The translations under genes and the position numbers were made by a program. This document shows positions 62,472 to 64,000 of a stretch of DNA of 64,000 bases, piece after piece. Within the stretch, counting starts at the first letter, position 1. Each line of letters starts with the position of its first letter. The notes beneath the pieces were generated by a model. That model worked only from the letters and a program-made list of their open reading frames with translations. It did no database searches and had not been told where the DNA came from. Source of the stretch: Roseiarcus sp963798015 (GTDB lineage: Bacteria > Pseudomonadota > Alphaproteobacteria > Rhizobiales > Beijerinckiaceae); the NCBI GenBank assembly GCA_963798015.1, contig CAWCSA010000013.1, positions 124,001-188,000 of the forward strand, read 5' to 3'.

Positions 62472-63136
62472 CCTTGACGCTCGGGCGGGGCGACGATCGC
62501 TCTGCTCCGCACTCGGGCCTCCGTCTGGTGCTCGGGTCCGCTTCGCCGCGCCGGCTTGCGCTCCTGGCGCAGATCGGCGTGAGGCCCGACGCAATCCTGC
62601 CGGCCGAGATCGACGAAACGCCACGCGCCCGCGAGGAGCCGCGCGCGCTCGCCGAACGGCTGGCCAGCGAGAAGGCGCTCGCCTCGGCGGCGATCGCTGG
62701 AAACCGAGCGAATCTCGCCCCCTGCCTGACGCTTGCGGCCGACACGGTGGTTGGCGTCGGCCGACGCATCTTGCCGAAGTGCGAGACGCGCGAGGACGCC
62801 GAGCTGTGCCTCGATCTCTTGTCCGGCCGCGGCCATCGGGTCTTTACCGGCCTCGCGGTGGTCACGGGCGAGGGCGCCGTTCGGCGTCGGCTGGTCGAGA
62901 CCCGCCTCCGGTTCAAGCGCCTGTCTCGCAACGAGGTCGAGGCCTATCTGGCGAGCGCCGAATGGCGCGGCAAGGCCGGCGGCTATGCGATTCAGGGCCT
63001 CGCCGGCGCCTTCGTCGAGCGGCTAGTCGGCTCCTATTCCAACGTCGTCGGCCTGCCGCTGGCCGAAACCGTCGCGCTCCTCAGCGGCCAAGGCTATGAT
63101 GCCCATCGTCGCTGGAACGCGAGCCTCGTTCAATGA
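62468..63136 (+). CDS. maf: Maf-type nucleoside triphosphate pyrophosphatase
   Basis: Maf proteins hydrolyse non-canonical or pyrimidine nucleoside triphosphates and are linked to septum regulation. The 222 residues carry the signature LVLGSASPRRLALLAQIGVR, the catalytic TLAADTVVGVGRRILPK, and GKAGGYAIQGLAGAFVERLV. The ATG overlaps the infA stop, and its own stop overlaps yacG (ATGA at 63133), so all three should be translated together. Confidence 0.95.
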   Translation: MTLTLGRGDDRSAPHSGLRLVLGSASPRRLALLAQIGVRPDAILPAEIDETPRAREEPRALAERLASEKALASAAIAGNRANLAPCLTLAADTVVGVGRRILPKCETREDAELCLDLLSGRGHRVFTGLAVVTGEGAVRRRLVETRLRFKRLSRNEVEAYLASAEWRGKAGGYAIQGLAGAFVERLVGSYSNVVGLPLAETVALLSGQGYDAHRRWNASLVQ

Positions 63137-63345
63137 AAGCCGACGACAACAAGCCCGCCATAAAGCGACCGAGCTTAAACAAGAGTAATCGGCCCTGCCC
63201 GATCTGCGGCAAGCCACGCAGCGAGCCTTATGACCCGTTCTGCTCGAAGCGCTGCGCCGACGTCGACCTGCATCGCTGGCTGAAGGGGAGCTATGTCATT
63301 CCCGGCGCCAACGCCAAGCGTGAGCCCGGCGACGAGGAGGGGTAG
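63133..63345 (+). CDS. yacG: DNA gyrase inhibitor YacG
   Basis: A 70-residue zinc-ribbon protein that binds GyrB. Four cysteines in CPICGKPRSEPYDPFCSKRC coordinate zinc, followed by the characteristic ADVDLHRWLKGSYVIPG. The ATG at 63133 overlaps the maf stop. It is the last gene of the infA-maf-yacG unit; after it lies the intergenic repeat copy B. Confidence 0.95.
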   Translation: MKADDNKPAIKRPSLNKSNRPCPICGKPRSEPYDPFCSKRCADVDLHRWLKGSYVIPGANAKREPGDEEG

Positions 63346-63454
63346 CCCTTAGGAAGGGCTTGCTGCGTTCGGGCCAGACCCCGCGGCGCGCCAGCGGCTC
63401 TGCATTGGGATGGGGTCGGTTCGGCTCCTGTTCGACGGCAGGTCGGTCGCCCAT

Positions 63455-63735
63455 CGGGTCGATTTGGATTTTCTTGGCACCTCGCCGTTTCGCTACAAAT
63501 ACCCCCGATTCTGAGGGTTGGATTTACTTGGATTTCCTTGGATTCTCTCGTCCGAAACGAGACTTATCAATAGGTTACACGGGAATTTCCGCGAAAGTTT
63601 TTTCATGCCGCTTTTTCCCCTTGGTGGGCAGCGCCGGAACGGGAGTCCACGGTCAAGGGCATGAAAAAGCGCAGAATTGTTCATGGGGCAAGCTTAGCTC
63701 AGTTTCTGCTTTTTAGCAATTGATTGTCGTGCAAG
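63455..63735 (+). repeat. Intergenic repeat element, copy B (after yacG)
   Basis: This matches the minus strand of 43068-43338 across its length: GGTCGATTTGGATTTTCTTGG, CGCCGTTTCG, a phased TTGGATTTACTTGGATTTCC and GGATTCTCTCGTCC. Then come GACTTATCAATAGGTTA and TTGTTCATGGGGCAAGCTTA (63677-63696), plus a 39-nt tail ending at the second ISNCY copy. The span between the two outer shared blocks is 231 bp here and 217 bp in copy A. The open frame at 63360-63716 crosses it but has no homology-like features outside the repeat. Confidence 0.75.
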
Positions 63736-64000
63736 TGTCGGTAGCAGACGATATGTCCGGTTTAGGTAGCGCACGATCTGTCCGGTAGATCCGGCCCTTT
63801 TTGGAGGGGTTGGATGCGCTGGACAGAAGCCCTTCAGGGTGTGCGCATGACGGTGTTTTTGAACGTTCTGAACCGCTGGGAATCGGCGGAGCTGAACCAG
63901 GAAGAGGCGGCTGAGTTGCTCGGCGTGAGCGAGCGGACGTTCCGGCGCTGGACGCGGCGTTACGAAGAGGAAGGCGAGGCTGGGCTTGTCGACCGCCGGC
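63736..64000 (+). mobile_element. ISNCY-type insertion sequence, second copy, truncated by window edge
   Basis: From TGTCGGTAGCAGACGATATG at 63736 the sequence appears the same as the reverse complement of the right end of the copy at 41677-43067. It is inverted relative to that copy with respect to the chromosome. If complete, it should end about 1391 bp later, outside the window, followed by a repeat of the 16 bp at 63720-63735. Confidence 0.9.
63814..64000 (+). CDS. ISNCY-family transposase, N-terminal part, runs off right edge
   Basis: The first 62 residues of the same transposase as at 41817-42989 (MRWTEALQGVRMTVFLNVLN, then the helix-turn-helix LNQEEAAELLGVSERTFRRW). GGAGGGG lies just upstream of the ATG. 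No difference from the complete copy was noticed over the visible part, which suggests recent duplication within the genome. Confidence 0.9.
   Translation, partial: MRWTEALQGVRMTVFLNVLNRWESAELNQEEAAELLGVSERTFRRWTRRYEEEGEAGLVDRR

Noticed and set aside
63360..63716. 118-codon ORF crossing the intergenic repeat after yacG
   Set aside because: Only the part inside the repeat is conserved, and base differences from copy A are not concentrated at third codon positions, so coding is not supported.

Overview
The window is GC-rich chromosomal DNA from an alphaproteobacterium, most likely of the order Hyphomicrobiales. The evidence is the combination of a MucR/Ros-type regulator, Usg, a DUF2093 protein, a long alphaproteobacterial-type dCTP deaminase, an HdaA homologue, an AapJ-like binding protein and a SAM-II (SAM-alpha) riboswitch ahead of metZ. 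The genus cannot be fixed from the sequence alone. No tRNA, rRNA or CRISPR array was seen.

Layout. 0-6 kb: the start of polyphosphate kinase (off the left edge), purM-purN, and a divergent CDP-alcohol phosphotransferase / VOC / AI-2E-type permease / hda run. 6-13 kb: a small exported protein, a PLD-type nuclease, a molybdopterin oxidoreductase, accB-accC, a TPR lipoprotein and rpsU. 13-21 kb: an amino-acid binding protein and a beta-oxidation operon (acyl-CoA dehydrogenase, GFA protein, thiolase, FadJ-like), then usg. 21-32 kb: a broken L-2-hydroxyglutarate dehydrogenase-like gene, an RgpF-like glycan protein, a DNA-repair pair (DUF4130-UdgX fusion plus radical SAM/HhH protein), choline sulfatase, an EamA transporter, thioredoxin reductase and a LysR regulator. 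32-38 kb: a small surface-glycan cluster on the minus strand (epimerase, two GT2 enzymes, an acyl carrier protein, a methyltransferase) cut by an ISAs1-family element. 38-41.6 kb: nusG, secE, dcd, then riboswitch-controlled metZ.

41.6-46.7 kb is an insertion-sequence-rich stretch: a complete 1391-bp ISNCY-type element with a 16-bp target duplication, hemW, glnK, and a complete 1502-bp IS5-type element carrying a second gene. 46.8-63.3 kb is mostly housekeeping: a DCC/lipase-maturation-factor fusion, moaE-moaD-pgsA, upp, mucR, an Atm1-like exporter, psd-pssA, an RND efflux pair, an exported hydrolase and infA-maf-yacG. The right edge begins a second copy of the ISNCY-type element.

The least expected observations are these. 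(1) The two ISNCY copies sit at the same position, 39 nt past a conserved GGCAAGCTTA, of a roughly 275-bp intergenic repeat present at both sites. (2) The second gene of the IS5-type element takes its stop codon from the CTAG target duplication. (3) Removing the ISAs1 element and one target copy restores a 245-codon methyltransferase exactly. (4) The radical SAM repair protein ends in a beta-clamp-like QLDLF motif. Four ordinary host genes (hda, the lhgO-like gene, the epimerase and the Atm1-like exporter) carry single-base frameshifts. This raises the possibility of sequencing error as well as true decay, so those calls should be read with that caveat.
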